Assembly (NCBI RefSeq): GCF_014230055.1
Contig: NZ_JACHVA010000040.1
Coordinates: forward strand, 1 to 64,000
Source of the DNA: Puniceicoccus vermicola
GTDB taxonomy: Bacteria > Verrucomicrobiota > Verrucomicrobiia > Opitutales > Puniceicoccaceae
DNA: 64,000 nucleotides
Reading direction: 5' to 3'
Shown here: in pieces, positions 27,113-38,519 of the stretch
Numbering within the stretch: position 1 is the stretch's first letter
Layout of the letters: every line of letters begins with the position of its first letter
Translations under genes and position numbers: made by a program
The notes under the pieces: generated by a model
The model's input: the letters and a program-made list of their open reading frames with translations, nothing else
Database searches by the model: none
What the model was told of the DNA's origin: nothing

Positions 27113-28069
27113 TCACCCAAACAATCCCTTTCGCAGTCCCGTCCCCACGGCGAGCCCCTTCCAGTCGCTCCCCCGCAACGGGTGAGGTCTTCGCGCCCGC
27201 TTCCCATCCGGTTCGTTTTCCAAGAACTTGTTCACAAAGTCCTCCGATCCCAGCACCATCCCATCCGAAAAATACCGCACCCGGCACCGCAAAACTACAG
27301 AAAGAGGCAACTTACCCTTCTCCTCCTGCAATACCCGCACCGCTTCCTCGTGAGAAATAGACGCTTTCCCTTCTTTCTCACCACCGCCAGACCCATACAA
27401 AGTCTGCCGATACCCAGCCAGGTCCTTATCCACCATTGAGAGCCCAGCTCGAGCCAATCGCCCTCCACCAAGCGCCTCCGCATAACCGCAAAACCGATAA
27501 TCCTTAGGATCCGAAACCAGCCCGGCCCGAACCGCGTTCAGGTCAATATAGGCCGCCACCGTCCGCAAAGCCCAACGATCCCCTTCCACCAGCACACTCT
27601 TAAAACGTGCCGACCAAAGCGGACCAAACCGATCCCGTGAGCGGTTAAACCAAAGCGTATACCGAAGCTTCAGAGTCCGCATAAACTCCGAAACATCATG
27701 CATCCGGCGGGTAAGCTCCTTACGCAACTCCCTTCCATCAAGAAAGTTATCCTTCAAATGCCCCTCCAAAACCTCCGCAGGCATTGGATTCCAGGGAGTA
27801 GGCTTAGGATAAAGCTTCCGATACCGACGAACCAACTCCGCATCTGAAACCTCTGTCCCTGCTGGTGGCACCTCCACCAAAATATGGAAATGGTTCTTCA
27901 TCACCGCATAAGTAACCACCCGAACCCCGGAAAACTCAGCCACCTGCCAGATCATTTTCCGCAAAACCTCCCTCTCCCGGTCGCCAAAGAGAGCCTCCCC
28001 ATTCACCGTCCGACTCATCAGATGGTAATACGCCAATTGATCCGAAATACGACACCTACGCCTGCCCAT
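27113..28069 (-). CDS. Y1/HUH transposase, REP-associated (RAYT) type
   Basis: A 318-aa protein with the HUH motif HFHILVEVP (about residue 60) and the single catalytic tyrosine in AAYIDLNAVRAGLVSDPKDY. The flanking pattern is the one typical of TnpA_REP/RAYT proteins rather than compact IS200 TnpA. RAYTs mobilise REP/REPIN sequences in trans and are often stably maintained. It begins with ATG 28069 (MGRRRCRISDQLAYY) and has no terminal repeats of its own, but an AT-rich hairpin lies just upstream (28096-28113). The REP-like palindromes in this window are possible substrates. Confidence 0.85.
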   Translation of the reverse strand: MGRRRCRISDQLAYYHLMSRTVNGEALFGDREREVLRKMIWQVAEFSGVRVVTYAVMKNHFHILVEVPPAGTEVSDAELVRRYRKLYPKPTPWNPMPAEVLEGHLKDNFLDGRELRKELTRRMHDVSEFMRTLKLRYTLWFNRSRDRFGPLWSARFKSVLVEGDRWALRTVAAYIDLNAVRAGLVSDPKDYRFCGYAEALGGGRLARAGLSMVDKDLAGYRQTLYGSGGGEKEGKASISHEEAVRVLQEEKGKLPLSVVLRCRVRYFSDGMVLGSEDFVNKFLENEPDGKRARRPHPLRGSDWKGLAVGTGLRKGLFG

Positions 28070-28095
28070 GCATTCGTATCATTGCGGATTAATCA

Positions 28096-28113
28096 TATTA
28101 GTCAACACTAATA
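28096..28113. repeat. Perfect hairpin upstream of the RAYT gene
   Basis: TATTAGT and ACTAATA form a 7-bp perfect stem around the loop CAAC, 27 bp upstream of the RAYT start codon. It could be an operator for the transposase promoter or a structural element recognised by the HUH enzyme. It does not match the GC-rich palindromes elsewhere in the window. Confidence 0.5.
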
Positions 28114-28315
28114 GAACGGTTATATAGAATAAAGCCTCCCGTGGGTTGTAAGGAAAAAACAAGGTTCAGAGCCTGAGCTACTTTAAGAGCAAAGCCCTGC
28201 TGCTTTTCGCATTGAAGCCTGACGTCCTTCCTTTCAATCTCCTAATCGAACATGAAGGCTTTTCGCGAAACAGAGTCGAAAGACAAAGAACTGAAATTCT
28301 GCTGAATTTTCGAGC

Positions 28316-28822
28316 ATGCCGCACGAATACCTGCACGCTCACTGGCGTATGCCCTACATCAAGGAGCCTTCGGAAACAGGGGCGAAACGGGCAAACCCAT
28401 TTCTCTCGATTCCTCATTCTGAAAATCCGAAGGAGGCCCTGCTGCTTTACAAGGGGTCGAAGAGTTTCATCGTCATGAACAAGTTCCCCTACAATGCGGG
28501 CCATTTGCTCTGCATTCCTTATCGGGAGGTCGGTGACCTTGAGGATTTGGAGGACGAGGAGTATGGCGACCTTTGCCAGACCGTCTTGAAGGGGAAGAAA
28601 CTTCTTCGGCTGGCTCTGCAGCCGGATGCTTTTAACATTGGCTACAATCTGGGAGCTTCCGCGGGTGCGGGTATTCCCGGGCATCTGCACTGCCATATTG
28701 TTCCTCGGTGGTCGGGGGATACTAATTTTATGCCGGTAATTGCTGGCACTCGCGTTCTTCCTGAAGCTATGGCCGCCATGTGGGAGCGGCTTCACCAGTT
28801 TGTCCCACAAATCGAAGATTAA
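28316..28822 (+). CDS. HIT-family nucleotide hydrolase/transferase
   Basis: A 168-aa histidine-triad protein with the active-site motif GHLHCHIVPRW near residue 122. The N-terminal segment (HEYLHAHWRMPYIKEP) and the insert around LSIPHSENPKEALLL resemble the Ap4A-phosphorylase-like HIT branch. Its likely role is hydrolysis of adenylated or dinucleoside polyphosphate compounds. It stands 7 bp before phoH and may open the phoH-pgpH-ybeY unit. Confidence 0.9.
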   Translation: MPHEYLHAHWRMPYIKEPSETGAKRANPFLSIPHSENPKEALLLYKGSKSFIVMNKFPYNAGHLLCIPYREVGDLEDLEDEEYGDLCQTVLKGKKLLRLALQPDAFNIGYNLGASAGAGIPGHLHCHIVPRWSGDTNFMPVIAGTRVLPEAMAAMWERLHQFVPQIED

Positions 28823-28829
28823 CTCTATC

Positions 28830-29816
28830 GTGGAAACTCACGCCTACAGCCAGACTCTCGAATTCGACTCCCCTCGCCTGCTCAGCCAGCTCTATTGCGG
28901 AAAGGAGGGGCATCTTACCGAAGCCGAAAAGGCGCTCGGGGTTACCCTCATCACCCGGGACGACTGGTTGAAGATCGAGGGATCCGAGGCCAACGTGCAC
29001 ATGGCGAAAGAATTTTTCGAAATTCTCCGTCTTGCCCGTGCCCAAGGCCTCAAGATTCGGAACAATGACTTTGAAAAGATGCTGGGTGCCGTTGCCGACG
29101 GTGAGGGAGCTGAGATGCGCGATCTGTTCGAAAATCCGCTCATCATCCAGCTGAAGCGCAAGAGTATTGTCCCGAAAACCGTCCACCAGAAGCAGTACCT
29201 GAACCGCATCCGCAACCACGACGTTTCCTTCGGGATCGGTCCGGCCGGAACAGGGAAGACCTATTTGGCAATGGCGGCGGCACTCGATGCATTCCAAAAG
29301 GGCGAGGCTGAAAAATTGGTCTTCACCCGACCTGCTGTCGAAGCGGGGGAGGCTCTCGGCTTTCTACCCGGCGACCTGCAGGAGAAAATCCTTCCCTATC
29401 TTCGCCCTCTTTATGACGCCCTCTATGACATGGTCGGGGTTGAAGAGACTCAACGGATGATGGAGCGCCAACAGATCGAGATCGCCCCTCTCGCCTACAT
29501 GCGCGGGCGGACGCTTTCCCGGTCTTTTGTCATCCTGGACGAAGCCCAAAACACCACTCCAGAACAGATGATGATGTTCCTCACCCGCTTGGGTGACGAC
29601 TCGAAGATGATCATCACCGGGGATATTACTCAAGTTGACCTTCCCCGCAGCAAAAAATCCGGTCTGAAGCAGGCCATCCAGATCCTCTCGCATGTAAAGG
29701 GAGTTTCTATTTTCGAATTCGACGGCGTTGACGTCGTTCGTCACCCACTGGTCCAACGGATCATCCAAGCCTATGAAAAGGGCAATGGTGAATCCCAGGC
29801 AGTTACGTTTGTCTAA
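28830..29816 (+). CDS. phoH: PhoH-like ATPase
   Basis: A 328-aa P-loop protein of the PhoH family, thought to act in RNA metabolism. It has the N-terminal KH-like region, Walker A IGPAGTGKTYLAMA, RPAVEAGEALGFLPGDL, and Walker B VILDEAQNTTPEQM with the following TGDITQVDLP. I chose GTG 28830 (VETHAYSQTL), 7 bp after the HIT gene; an upstream ATG at 28740 would read through the HIT gene. It is followed by pgpH and ybeY, a widely conserved order. Confidence 0.92.
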   Translation: METHAYSQTLEFDSPRLLSQLYCGKEGHLTEAEKALGVTLITRDDWLKIEGSEANVHMAKEFFEILRLARAQGLKIRNNDFEKMLGAVADGEGAEMRDLFENPLIIQLKRKSIVPKTVHQKQYLNRIRNHDVSFGIGPAGTGKTYLAMAAALDAFQKGEAEKLVFTRPAVEAGEALGFLPGDLQEKILPYLRPLYDALYDMVGVEETQRMMERQQIEIAPLAYMRGRTLSRSFVILDEAQNTTPEQMMMFLTRLGDDSKMIITGDITQVDLPRSKKSGLKQAIQILSHVKGVSIFEFDGVDVVRHPLVQRIIQAYEKGNGESQAVTFV

Positions 29817-29852
29817 TCTCCCGTTTCGGGACCCGAATCCAACCAGAACTCC

Positions 29853-32276
29853 ATGGGAATTTTCCGAAAATTCAGGAAAGACCGGAATCCATCGCCTCTG
29901 CAACGGCGGCGGGGACTCGGGCCGAACGAGAACCGCTCCATACCCCTCAAGGTCGCAATCTACTGGTTCCTCGGTTTTATCGGGTTTACGGGTCTGATCG
30001 TGCTCATTGCCTTCGCGGGTCTAACCCAAAGCGACCCGCAAATCGCCCGCGATCAGGTCGCTCGTGACCGGGTCGTCGCCGATTTCTCCTTTTCCTTTGA
30101 GAGCGATGTACTGACCCAACGTCAGGTCGCGCTCGCCCGGGAACGGATCCCCCCTTTTTACGAGGTCGACATCGCTCCTTTCGAGGAATTCTCCCGGGCT
30201 CTGAACGCCCTCGAGTTCGATTTCGCCGAGTTCGAGACCAACCTCCAAGACCTTGAAGGGGTGAACCGCATGGAGGCCATCCGTGCCTTCGTCCGTGAAT
30301 TCTCGGACGAGCGGGGGATGGAACTTCCGGTCGAACAGACTGCAGTTTTCCTGAATGAAACCTCCCCAGCCCAAAGGAATCGGCTGATCCAAGACGCAAT
30401 CGACGTGCTCGGCAGCATCTACCGGAATGGGATTATTGATGAGGATGATCCCAATTTTTCCGGAATCGGATCCTTCAATGTCATCCCCGTGCAAACCGAA
30501 GATGACGAAATCGCACGCGTGGAAATCCAGAGGCCCTACGACGCGAGAGTATCTCTCCGCAACGAGCTGGCCAACATGGATGTCAGCGATACCGTCTTCA
30601 ACTCCCTCTACGAGATTCTCAGCATCGGGGTGCAGCCCAATCTGGAATTCGATGCCGAGCAAACCCGCACCCGACGCGATGAAGCAGCCGTAAAGGTCAA
30701 TCCCGTCCGGGTAGAGATCCGCGAAGGAACCACCATTATCGAACCCGGAGTAACGGTCTCGGCCCTCGCCTACGAAAAGCTTGTCCAATACCGGCAGGAG
30801 CAAAGCACCCGCGCGGCAAACCGTTTCTTCCTCGATCCGACATTTCAGCAACGGACTCTCCTCACCTTGATGGTCCTGCTGACCTCAGTGCTTCTCCTTC
30901 AGCTCGGATTCCCTCGGCTCGCCAACGACCCACGCCGGCTGGGGACGGTGGCCTTACTGATTCTGGTCAACCTTCTCATCTTCCGATTCTCCCTCTATCT
31001 GGGGAACTCTGATCTTTTCCGCGGGGATCATCGCATTATAGGAGTCCTGCCCTACGTCGCCCCTCTGGCGTTTGGTCCGATTACCGCAGGTATCCTCCTC
31101 GGCCCAATATTGGGAGCCCTCACCGCCTTTATCATTTCGGCGATCTTCGCCATCATGCTAGGCGAGGCCAGCTTCCTCTTTCTGGCGGGGATGATCTCCT
31201 CTCTGGTCGGGATCTTCCTCTGTCATAACATTCGCCTGCGTACGAACGTCGTCCGGGCCTCCTTCCTCGCTGGAGTGACTCTTTCGGGCTTTATCCTCCT
31301 CCACGGTGCCCTGCTCGATTCCGACCTGGCCCAGATCGGTCGGCAAATCGCCGCGGCCTTGATTTCCTCCTCAATCACAGGGGTTGTCATCCTCGGCTTC
31401 CTCCCCCTTCTCGAGCGGTTGTTCAACTATACCACCGATATTACTCTCCTCGAATACACAGACTTCAACCACCCCCTTCTGCGGCGGATGCAGGTCGAAG
31501 CCCCCGGCTCCTATCACCACAGTTTGATGGTGGCCAACCTCTCCGAGAATGCTGCGGCCGAAATCGGGGCCAACCCCCTCGCCTGCCGCGCCTGCGCCCT
31601 TTTCCACGACATCGGCAAGATCGTCAAACCTGAGTATTTTACGGAAAACCAACGCTCTGGCCGCAATCCCCTCATTGAGCAAAAGCCTTCGATGAGCGCG
31701 GTCATCATCAAGCGTCACGTCAAAGAGGGAGTCGAGCTGGCTCGCAAATACAAGCTGCCGAAGGTTTTCGTCGATGTCATTCGCCAGCACCATGGAACAA
31801 GCCTCATCCAGTATTTTTACCGGGAGGCGATCAACCGTCGCGAACGTAGTCAGCTTCCCCTCTTCTCCGACATCAGCGCCGAAACCGTCGAGGAAAACAC
31901 TTACCGCTACGATGGTCCGAAGCCGGACTTCGTCGAGAGCGCGATCATTCTTTTCGCGGACTCGATTGAAGCAGCAAGCCGTTCTCTCCAGAAGGTCAAT
32001 GCCCAGAGCGTCGGCGAGTTACTGGACCGCATCTTCCAAAGCCGGATCGAAGACGGCCAACTCGACGAATGTCCATTGACCCTCCAACAGGTTGCCATCA
32101 TCAAGCAGAGCTTCACCCGCACCCTCTTGAATAGCTTGCACACCCGCATCGCCTATCCTTCCGACGAGAAGGACAAAGAAAAGGAAAAGAGAGGCAAGGA
32201 AGGCAAAGAAGCCGAACCCAAATCCACACCACCCGAAGAAAATGACAAGGGAGATACAGATAATCAGCAGGTGTGA
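29853..32276 (+). CDS. pgpH: 7TM-HD phosphodiesterase, PgpH-like (cyclic-di-AMP)
   Basis: An 807-aa membrane protein. A first helix (about residues 35-55) is followed by a large extracytoplasmic 7TMR-HDED domain, a block of seven helices (about 330-530) and a cytoplasmic HD domain with SYHHSLMVANL, the metal pair in LFHDIGK and the later QHHGTSLIQYF. The family hydrolyses c-di-AMP. The C-terminus is a Lys/Glu-rich tail. It sits between phoH and ybeY; its last 35 bp overlap the start of ybeY, which implies coupled translation. Confidence 0.92.
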   Translation: MGIFRKFRKDRNPSPLQRRRGLGPNENRSIPLKVAIYWFLGFIGFTGLIVLIAFAGLTQSDPQIARDQVARDRVVADFSFSFESDVLTQRQVALARERIPPFYEVDIAPFEEFSRALNALEFDFAEFETNLQDLEGVNRMEAIRAFVREFSDERGMELPVEQTAVFLNETSPAQRNRLIQDAIDVLGSIYRNGIIDEDDPNFSGIGSFNVIPVQTEDDEIARVEIQRPYDARVSLRNELANMDVSDTVFNSLYEILSIGVQPNLEFDAEQTRTRRDEAAVKVNPVRVEIREGTTIIEPGVTVSALAYEKLVQYRQEQSTRAANRFFLDPTFQQRTLLTLMVLLTSVLLLQLGFPRLANDPRRLGTVALLILVNLLIFRFSLYLGNSDLFRGDHRIIGVLPYVAPLAFGPITAGILLGPILGALTAFIISAIFAIMLGEASFLFLAGMISSLVGIFLCHNIRLRTNVVRASFLAGVTLSGFILLHGALLDSDLAQIGRQIAAALISSSITGVVILGFLPLLERLFNYTTDITLLEYTDFNHPLLRRMQVEAPGSYHHSLMVANLSENAAAEIGANPLACRACALFHDIGKIVKPEYFTENQRSGRNPLIEQKPSMSAVIIKRHVKEGVELARKYKLPKVFVDVIRQHHGTSLIQYFYREAINRRERSQLPLFSDISAETVEENTYRYDGPKPDFVESAIILFADSIEAASRSLQKVNAQSVGELLDRIFQSRIEDGQLDECPLTLQQVAIIKQSFTRTLLNSLHTRIAYPSDEKDKEKEKRGKEGKEAEPKSTPPEENDKGDTDNQQV

Positions 32277-32703
32277 CCGCTTGACCGTGGACGAAGCCGG
32301 AGTCGAGGAGTGCTTGCGAAAGCTCGACTCGGACGCCCGTTTTGCCGTCCCCGATGGGGATCTCTCGGTTGTTTTTCTCGGCAATGAGGAAATGGGCGAA
32401 CTCCACGGAACATTTCTCGGCGATGCGACTCCGACCGATGTCATCACCTTCCCCGGAGATACCTCCTTTGGAGAAGCCGGGGAAATTTGTGTTGGCGTAG
32501 AGCAGGCGGAAGCCGTCTACAAAGATCATGATGTGAGTCTTTCCCACGAGATTCTCCTGTATTTGGCACATGGCTGGCTTCACTTAGCCGGATATGATGA
32601 CAAGCGCGAAGAAGATCGAGTGGAGATGCGCCGCGGTGAAAAGGAGGCCCTCGCCTTCCTTCTCGCAGATCGTGAGCCACCAGAATGTTCTCTGTCAGAT
32701 TGA
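32242..32703 (+). CDS. ybeY: Endoribonuclease YbeY (16S rRNA maturation)
   Basis: A 153-aa zinc protein of the UPF0054 family, acting in 3' processing of 16S rRNA and ribosome quality control. FLGDATPTDVITFP and the metal motif AHGWLHLAGYDD are clear. The third ligand, normally His in GYDH, is Asp here, a substitution seen in some other phyla. ATG 32242 lies inside the end of pgpH in another frame. The last gene of the phoH-pgpH-ybeY set. Confidence 0.9.
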   Translation: MTREIQIISRCDRLTVDEAGVEECLRKLDSDARFAVPDGDLSVVFLGNEEMGELHGTFLGDATPTDVITFPGDTSFGEAGEICVGVEQAEAVYKDHDVSLSHEILLYLAHGWLHLAGYDDKREEDRVEMRRGEKEALAFLLADREPPECSLSD

Positions 32704-32734
32704 CTCTCTGAAATAGAGGCGGATTGTTCAGAAC

Positions 32735-33463
32735 ATGTTACGGAACCTCCGCAACGCATTTCTAACTGGCGTCATTTTACTCCTCCCTCTCGGAGTAACG
32801 TACATCGTCGTTAATTTCATCATCGTTAAGATAGGAGTTCCGGCGAGCGGTATCTTTTTTTGGTATGTTGGCGACAACATTCGGAGCGTCACACTGCTCA
32901 ATACCGTCCTCAACATTCTCTCCCTCTTTGTTCTCATAATCTTCATCATCGGGCTGGGTTTCTTCTCCCGATACGTGTTGGGACGGCTTCTCATCTCGAT
33001 GGTCGAGAAGATTCTCGATCGCCTGCCCTTCGTCAATTCGGTCTACCGCACGGTCAAGCAGATCGTCGACACCTTCAGCCAACAGCAGAGGGCCGTCTTC
33101 CACGAAGTCGTTCTTGTCGAATATCCCCGCGAAAACTCGTGGGTTCTCGGCTTTCGCACCAGCGAGACGAAAGGAGAAGTCCAAGCCAAAACAGGCCAGC
33201 ATCTCTCCAACATATTTGTCCCGACCACCCCGAATCCTACTAGCGGGTTTCTCCTGATGATTCCCACCGCCGATATCATTCCCCTGAAGATGACTGTCGC
33301 CGAGGGAATGAAAGTTATTATTTCAGGAGGAGCAGTCTCGCCCGAATACAGTCCCCAGACCGAAGAAGAAAAATTAGCGATCAACGCCGACAGCCCCCAT
33401 CCGATCGAGGACTCTGATGGGGACGCCGAAGAGTCCCCATCGAGCAAGGACGCTTCTTCCTAA
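32735..33463 (+). CDS. DUF502 family membrane protein
   Basis: A 242-aa protein with two N-terminal membrane helices (about residues 8-35 and 55-80) and a soluble domain holding the DUF502 pattern: LPFVNSVYRTVKQIVDTF, VVLVEYPRENSWVLGF, IFVPTTPNPTSGFL. Function is unknown; plant relatives are linked to trafficking. The C-terminus is acidic and Ser-rich. It lies 31 bp after ybeY and is probably the last gene of the operon, facing ligA. Confidence 0.9.
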   Translation: MLRNLRNAFLTGVILLLPLGVTYIVVNFIIVKIGVPASGIFFWYVGDNIRSVTLLNTVLNILSLFVLIIFIIGLGFFSRYVLGRLLISMVEKILDRLPFVNSVYRTVKQIVDTFSQQQRAVFHEVVLVEYPRENSWVLGFRTSETKGEVQAKTGQHLSNIFVPTTPNPTSGFLLMIPTADIIPLKMTVAEGMKVIISGGAVSPEYSPQTEEEKLAINADSPHPIEDSDGDAEESPSSKDASS

Positions 33464-33526
33464 GCCTAGATCCGAAGACGCGGCACCCGCCATTCAGACA
33501 GCAGCAGGAAACCTGCCCCCCCGTTC

Positions 33527-35542
<2,016 letters not shown>

Positions 35543-37366
35543 TTACTCGGTAACTTGGGTAGGTTCGAATTTACGGGTTTTGTCGTTACTCCGGTGCAGG
35601 GCCAGAATCTTCCCCCCAGCCTTTGGAACAAAGGTGCTCCGGGAGGAGAAAATCCGCAGCTGCCCATTCTCTCCGATCACGAAGAGAGGCAGAATAAAAC
35701 CGTCGAAGCTGGCAGCCTTTTCGGGATCCCAATCTTCCTTGAGATGGATTTCCCGCACGACGGCTCCGGAATAAAACTCTTTTTCGATGAGATCGAAAGT
35801 CGCCTTGGAGTCGAAGAGGACATTCTGTTGGCGCTCGGCCGATCCGCCCCTCGCCTTCTCCGAATTCTCTCCGGTTGCCAAGTGATAGACGTGGGTCTTC
35901 CCGAGATGTTTCCCGAGAGCCAACTCGGCAAATGCATTAATCTCCGCATTTCCGGTTACGGCTAGGCCTCTCCCAATCTCCGAGAAATCGATCTCCTCCA
36001 TAAATTCTGAGGAGTGAATGTTGCCCTGGTGCGCTTCCAGTCCGATGTTAATGGCCGATTCCGTGTGGCTCCCGTTCGAATCAATCAGGGCCACATGGAT
36101 GCCATTCCTCTTCAAGGCCACGGCAATCATCCGAGCCCATGGATGGGCTCCGACGAGAATGAGCCCCTGCGGATTCGAAGAGCCGATCTGCACCTTGCGG
36201 GCATAGACAGAGGCAGCGATTCCGTAGAACAGCACCGTTCCAAGAATCACGAAAAGAACCTCGGCGAAGAGACGTTCGCCATCCGGGTCTCCTGTCTGAC
36301 TCAATCGGAACGCAAAAACCGAAGCCAAGGCGGTGACCACGATCCCACGCGGAGCCATGAGCATCAGGAAAAAGCGTTCCTTCCAGATCAACTTCGTTCC
36401 GACCGTCGAAGCCACCACCGACAACGGTCGGACGATGAGAATCGAGGCGAGAAGGAAGAGCAAACTCGACCAACCGACCTGAAAGAGAGTATCCGGCTCG
36501 ACTCGGGCACCGAGGACAATGAAGAGCCCGGAGATGAGAAGAATCTGAAGATTCTCCTTAAACTCGATGATGTGTTTGATGGGAAAAGTTCGCTGATTCG
36601 CCAAAATGATCCCCAGCAAGGTGACCGAGACCAATCCCGCTTCTTCCTGAAAAAGGTTAGAGACCGAATTCAAGGCGATGACCACGGTCAGCGTCACCGG
36701 AATATGAAGATAGTCCGGCAGCCAGCGGTGCCGCATGGCAAAGATGAGCACAAAGGCACCAACAATGGCGCCGACGATCCCCACGCCGAGAGTCACCAGA
36801 ATCCCCGAGACAAAAGTACTCGTGGCCGAATCCAGCCCGCCGTGAAGAACCGTTTCGAGAATCAACACCGAGAGGATTGCCCCGACCGGATCGTTCAGGA
36901 TCCCCTCCCACTTCACGACATGGCTCACACGCCCTCGAGGGCGAATTTGCCGTAGCATCGGCCCGATGACCGTCGGCCCGGTGATGACCAAAAGAGCTCC
37001 CAATAGAAGGGAGATCTCCAAAGAGAGCCCCAGAAGGAGCCAGGCAAAAAACGTCGACAGAAGCCAAGTCAGAAGCCCCCCGATCGATATCAGCCGGAGG
37101 ATAATCGTTCCACTCTCTCGAAACTCCTTGAGGTTGAGAGACAGCCCTCCCTCAAAAAGAATGACGGCCACCGCAATCGAGGCGACGGGGAAGACTAAAT
37201 CCCCAAAAAGCGCATCGGGATCCAGCAACCCTATCCCTGGTCCGGCGACTAGGCCAAACGTGAGCAACAGAAGAATCGAAGGAATCTGAAAACGCCACCC
37301 ACACCACTGTGCGAAAGTGCCAAGAAAAATGACCCAGGTCAGGCCGATCAGGATCTCTTTATCCAC
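35543..37366 (-). CDS. CPA1-type Na+(K+)/H+ antiporter with a C-terminal nucleotide-binding domain
   Basis: A 607-aa protein with about twelve helices in the first 390 residues, typical for sodium/proton exchange (TGPTVIGPMLRQIRPRG, then KWEGILNDPVGAI with the Asp pair region). The C-terminal 200 residues look like a TrkA-N/Rck module (GLILVGAHPWARMIAVAL, VALIDSN, AVTGNAEINAFAELALGKHL), which usually senses NAD(H) or nucleotides. It is probably a regulated cation exporter in the inner membrane. It is separated from ligA by 3 bp. Confidence 0.9.
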   Translation of the reverse strand: MDKEILIGLTWVIFLGTFAQWCGWRFQIPSILLLLTFGLVAGPGIGLLDPDALFGDLVFPVASIAVAVILFEGGLSLNLKEFRESGTIILRLISIGGLLTWLLSTFFAWLLLGLSLEISLLLGALLVITGPTVIGPMLRQIRPRGRVSHVVKWEGILNDPVGAILSVLILETVLHGGLDSATSTFVSGILVTLGVGIVGAIVGAFVLIFAMRHRWLPDYLHIPVTLTVVIALNSVSNLFQEEAGLVSVTLLGIILANQRTFPIKHIIEFKENLQILLISGLFIVLGARVEPDTLFQVGWSSLLFLLASILIVRPLSVVASTVGTKLIWKERFFLMLMAPRGIVVTALASVFAFRLSQTGDPDGERLFAEVLFVILGTVLFYGIAASVYARKVQIGSSNPQGLILVGAHPWARMIAVALKRNGIHVALIDSNGSHTESAINIGLEAHQGNIHSSEFMEEIDFSEIGRGLAVTGNAEINAFAELALGKHLGKTHVYHLATGENSEKARGGSAERQQNVLFDSKATFDLIEKEFYSGAVVREIHLKEDWDPEKAASFDGFILPLFVIGENGQLRIFSSRSTFVPKAGGKILALHRSNDKTRKFEPTQVTE

Positions 37367-37426
37367 AGGAAGAGGAGCCTTTCCGCTTTCCCGAAAATTG
37401 CAAGCCCTGTAGCAAGATCAATGAGA

Positions 37427-38200
37427 CTAAACCTCGAGCCGCAAACCGTCATAGGCCAACTCGACCCCTTCCGGCAGATCCGCCCCCACCTGTTCGTAAT
37501 CCACCGTGCAGGTCATGTGGGTCAGAAACGTCCGCTTCCCTCCGATAATATCAGCGGTCTCCACAGCCTTCTCAATCGTCATGTGCGAAGGATGTGGTCG
37601 CTGCCGCAGACCATCCAGAATAACGACCTCCGCCCCATTCGCCAGATCACGGGCTTCCTCCGGAACTTCAGAGCAATCCGTAAAATAGGCGATTCGGCGT
37701 CCCCCCCTCTCAAAAATCAATCCCAGGACCTCAATGGCTCCGTGAGGGAGTGGTGACGAATAAATTTTCCCATCCGGGATTTCCAGAACCTTGGGCATCT
37801 CCGTCAGCGAAAAGGCGGGGTATCCCTTCACCACTGCCTTCTCGCGGACCGCGTACGGAAAAATCGTCCGAACCCGGTCCAGACCCTCTTCCGTTCCGTA
37901 GACCGGCAAAGCCTCCCCATCGCGCATATCACAGTATCGCCGCAAATCATCCATTCCCAGAATATGGTCGGCGTGCCCATGGGTCAGAATGAAATAGTCG
38001 ATCCCCGGAATCTCGTTCTCGATACACTGCAGGCGAAACTCCTGCCCGGCATCCACCTGAACCCGCGTTTCTCCCATCCGGACATGAATTGAGGAACGCG
38101 TCCGCCAGTTCCGGCGGTTCTCAAGGTCACAAAGCCCCTCCGGCTGCGCAATCATGGGAACCCCCTGTGAAGTTCCTGTTCCGAGAAAAACCAGTTCCAT
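37427..38200 (-). CDS. Metallo-beta-lactamase-fold hydrolase, PhnP-like
   Basis: A 257-aa enzyme with the N-terminal MELVFLGTGTSQGVPMI and metal motif LTHGHADHILGMDDLR, followed by YFTDCSEVPEEA and LDGLRQRPHPSHMT. This order fits the PhnP/ribosyl cyclic phosphodiesterase group rather than classical lactamases. Likely substrates are cyclic phosphate diesters. It is monocistronic on the minus strand. Confidence 0.9.
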   Translation of the reverse strand: MELVFLGTGTSQGVPMIAQPEGLCDLENRRNWRTRSSIHVRMGETRVQVDAGQEFRLQCIENEIPGIDYFILTHGHADHILGMDDLRRYCDMRDGEALPVYGTEEGLDRVRTIFPYAVREKAVVKGYPAFSLTEMPKVLEIPDGKIYSSPLPHGAIEVLGLIFERGGRRIAYFTDCSEVPEEARDLANGAEVVILDGLRQRPHPSHMTIEKAVETADIIGGKRTFLTHMTCTVDYEQVGADLPEGVELAYDGLRLEV

Positions 38201-38519
38201 AGAACGGATTTGTAAAGACCTCTGGCAAGGATTGACGAGAGGATTCGATCATCCCTTTCTAATTCTCCTCCCCGACAAAGAACCCTAAGGCGAAGACTGC
38301 GCGTCAACTGTTCGACCTCAGCTCTCAATCGGGATTCCGACCGACCCGCCTCGTCCGGAAAATCGAAGCTCCTATTGTAGATAGGACCGATAGAAAATTC
38401 GCCCAAGCGCGGCTCTCGCCGGTTCTGAGTTGCACAATTGGGTTAAGAGATATTTTTTCCCCTACTTGACCTCGGCTCTCGCCTTGTCTTTGACTCAAAG
38501 GTCGATCCAATTATTGCGC
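38201..38519. other. Divergent intergenic region
   Basis: About 319 bp between the PhnP-like gene (minus) and the YfgM-like gene (plus), so both promoters should lie here. A small hairpin TCCTAT-TGTAG-ATAGGA sits at 38370-38386. TTGACC at 38466 and TTGACT at 38490 resemble -35 boxes, but no convincing -10 follows at the right spacing. No RNA gene was seen. Confidence 0.4.

Noticed and set aside
28178-28810. Minus-strand 210-codon frame opposite the HIT gene
   Set aside because: The plus-strand HIT motif GHLHCHIVPRW is unmistakable, and the opposite frame has no recognisable features.
33504-33516. Bidirectional terminator between DUF502 and ligA (GCAGG-AAA-CCTGC)
   Set aside because: Only a 5-bp stem and no T-run on either side; too weak to call.
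36014-36955. A 313-codon plus-strand frame inside the antiporter gene
   Set aside because: Translation is rich in Arg/His/Asp without hydrophobic core; a shadow of the minus-strand antiporter.
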